Shown piece by piece: positions 13,925 to 14,782 of a stretch of 14,782 bases of DNA. Numbering within the stretch: the first letter of the stretch is position 1; every line of letters starts with the position of its first letter. Below the pieces are notes generated by a model, which searched no databases, was not told where the DNA came from, and saw nothing but the letters and a program-made list of their open reading frames with translations. A program made the translations under genes and the position numbers. Source of the DNA: an uncultured Lachnospiraceae bacterium (GTDB lineage Bacteria; Bacillota; Clostridia; Lachnospirales; Lachnospiraceae); contig CAKSAI010000048.1 in the NCBI GenBank assembly GCA_934434905.1, forward strand, positions 1-14,782. Direction: 5' to 3'.

Positions 13925-14782
13925 ATGAAAAGGAAAATGGTACAACGTCTGATGGCACTGGGACTTGCATCTGCTATGGTAGTCGGAATGGTTGGGTGCG
14001 GGGATTCCAAGGGAAAAGAGAACAATACAGATACAGGAAAAGTGGACTGGGAGTTCACCAGCGAAGAGAAGAAGCTGGAAGGGGAATTCGAGCTGCAGAT
14101 CTTCGTAGGCGGTTACGGAAGTGAATGCTGGGAATATGCGATCGAGAAGTTCCAGGAGGAGAATCCGGATCTTGAGATCACTGCACATCTGGATGCCAAT
14201 GTCAATACACAGATGAAGACCAGATGGGCCAAGGATAATCCGCCGGATTTCGTATTCTTAGACGGAACCGACCTTCCTGCCGAAACATGGATGGCGGAAG
14301 GAAAGCTCATGGACCTCAGCGAGATCTATAATAAAGGAAATGTTTACGGCACGGATGTCCTTATCAAGGACAAGATCCGGGAGGGGCTGGTCGATACCTA
14401 CAAGGATACGACGGCAGTCTATAAGATGCCCTTCCTGCTCTCCACCTACGGAATGTGGTATGACGAGACCTTATTTACCCAGAAGAGCTGGCAGGTGCCG
14501 AAGAACTATGAAGAATTAAAGACCTTCTGTGAAGCGTCCAAGGGTGCGGGGATCAACCCCATCATTTACACCGGTCAGTATTCCGGTTATCTGGTATGGG
14601 GACTTCTGATGCCGGCGGTGGCTTCGGAAGCGCTGGCGAGCAACGATCTGGATTATTTCTACGATGTTGCAAATGCAGCAAATGAAGAAGTGTTTGCAGA
14701 TCAGAGATTTGTGAGATGCTTAGAAAAGCTGGAGGAGCTTGCCAAGGCGGGATACTTCGACAAGAGCGGTCTTTCCATGAAC
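13925..14782 (+). CDS. Extracellular solute-binding lipoprotein, sugar ABC transporter type (3' end outside window)
   Basis: First 286 residues of a secreted substrate-binding protein of a carbohydrate ABC importer. The N-terminus is a lipoprotein signal: basic start MKRKMVQR, hydrophobic core to about residue 22, then a lipobox ending GMVGC with the lipidated Cys at 25, followed by a polar acidic linker. The mature part has the family-1-type pattern: FELQIFVGGYGSECWEYAIEKFQEENPDLEI, then WAKDNPPDFVFLDGTD, AEGKLMDLSEI, KMPFLLSTYGMWYDETLF and VPKNYEELKTFCEASK. The NPPD motif with surrounding residues recalls NgcE-like amino-sugar or disaccharide binders, but that assignment is a guess. The frame remains open to the last base. 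It is divergent from the YesM/YesN pair, and permease genes are expected just beyond the window. Confidence 0.9.
   Translation, partial: MKRKMVQRLMALGLASAMVVGMVGCGDSKGKENNTDTGKVDWEFTSEEKKLEGEFELQIFVGGYGSECWEYAIEKFQEENPDLEITAHLDANVNTQMKTRWAKDNPPDFVFLDGTDLPAETWMAEGKLMDLSEIYNKGNVYGTDVLIKDKIREGLVDTYKDTTAVYKMPFLLSTYGMWYDETLFTQKSWQVPKNYEELKTFCEASKGAGINPIIYTGQYSGYLVWGLLMPAVASEALASNDLDYFYDVANAANEEVFADQRFVRCLEKLEELAKAGYFDKSGLSMN

Overview
The window is chromosomal DNA from a low-to-mid-GC Firmicute, most likely a gut clostridium of the Lachnospiraceae/Oscillospiraceae type. This is inferred from strong AAGGAGG ribosome binding sites, tightly packed translationally coupled genes, a YesM/YesN two-component pair next to a sugar-binding lipoprotein, and the families present. 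No rRNA, tRNA, CRISPR array or transposase was seen. The first gene (CPBP protease) and the last gene (solute-binding lipoprotein) are cut by the window edges.

Layout. (1) 1-1080 is an eroded-looking segment: the 3' part of a CPBP membrane protease gene, a DUF5131 (Gp37/Gp68-like) gene that appears to have lost an internal in-frame block including part of its cysteine motif, and a 25-codon ORF with an excellent RBS that looks like the stub of a longer gene. (2) 1155-3495 is a three-gene drug-export-type operon in which each gene overlaps the next by ATGA: an AraC regulator with a GyrI-like ligand domain, an ABC ATPase and an ABC-2 permease. (3) 3546-9334 is a second export operon under a TetR repressor. 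It has a near-consensus promoter with a perfect 7-2-7 palindrome just after the -10. It continues with an ABC ATPase, a large permease, a fused ABC half-transporter, and a four-helix membrane domain fused to a degenerate flavodoxin-like domain.

(4) 9335-10767 looks like an inserted cargo unit. A 9-codon ATGA-coupled ORF stops at the edge of a tandem array (three copies, 23-bp period). The array abuts a promoter driving an AAA+/DUF4143 ATPase gene. (5) 10779-13650 on the minus strand encodes a YesN-like response regulator and a YesM-like sensor kinase, overlapping each other. Divergent from them, at 13925, is an extracellular sugar-type solute-binding lipoprotein, which continues past the end. 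This is the usual arrangement in which the two-component pair controls a carbohydrate ABC uptake system.

The best leads are the membrane-anchored flavodoxin-like protein at the end of the TetR exporter operon, the 23-bp repeat array in front of the DUF4143 ATPase, and the internally deleted DUF5131 gene. None is proven to be a new system from sequence alone.
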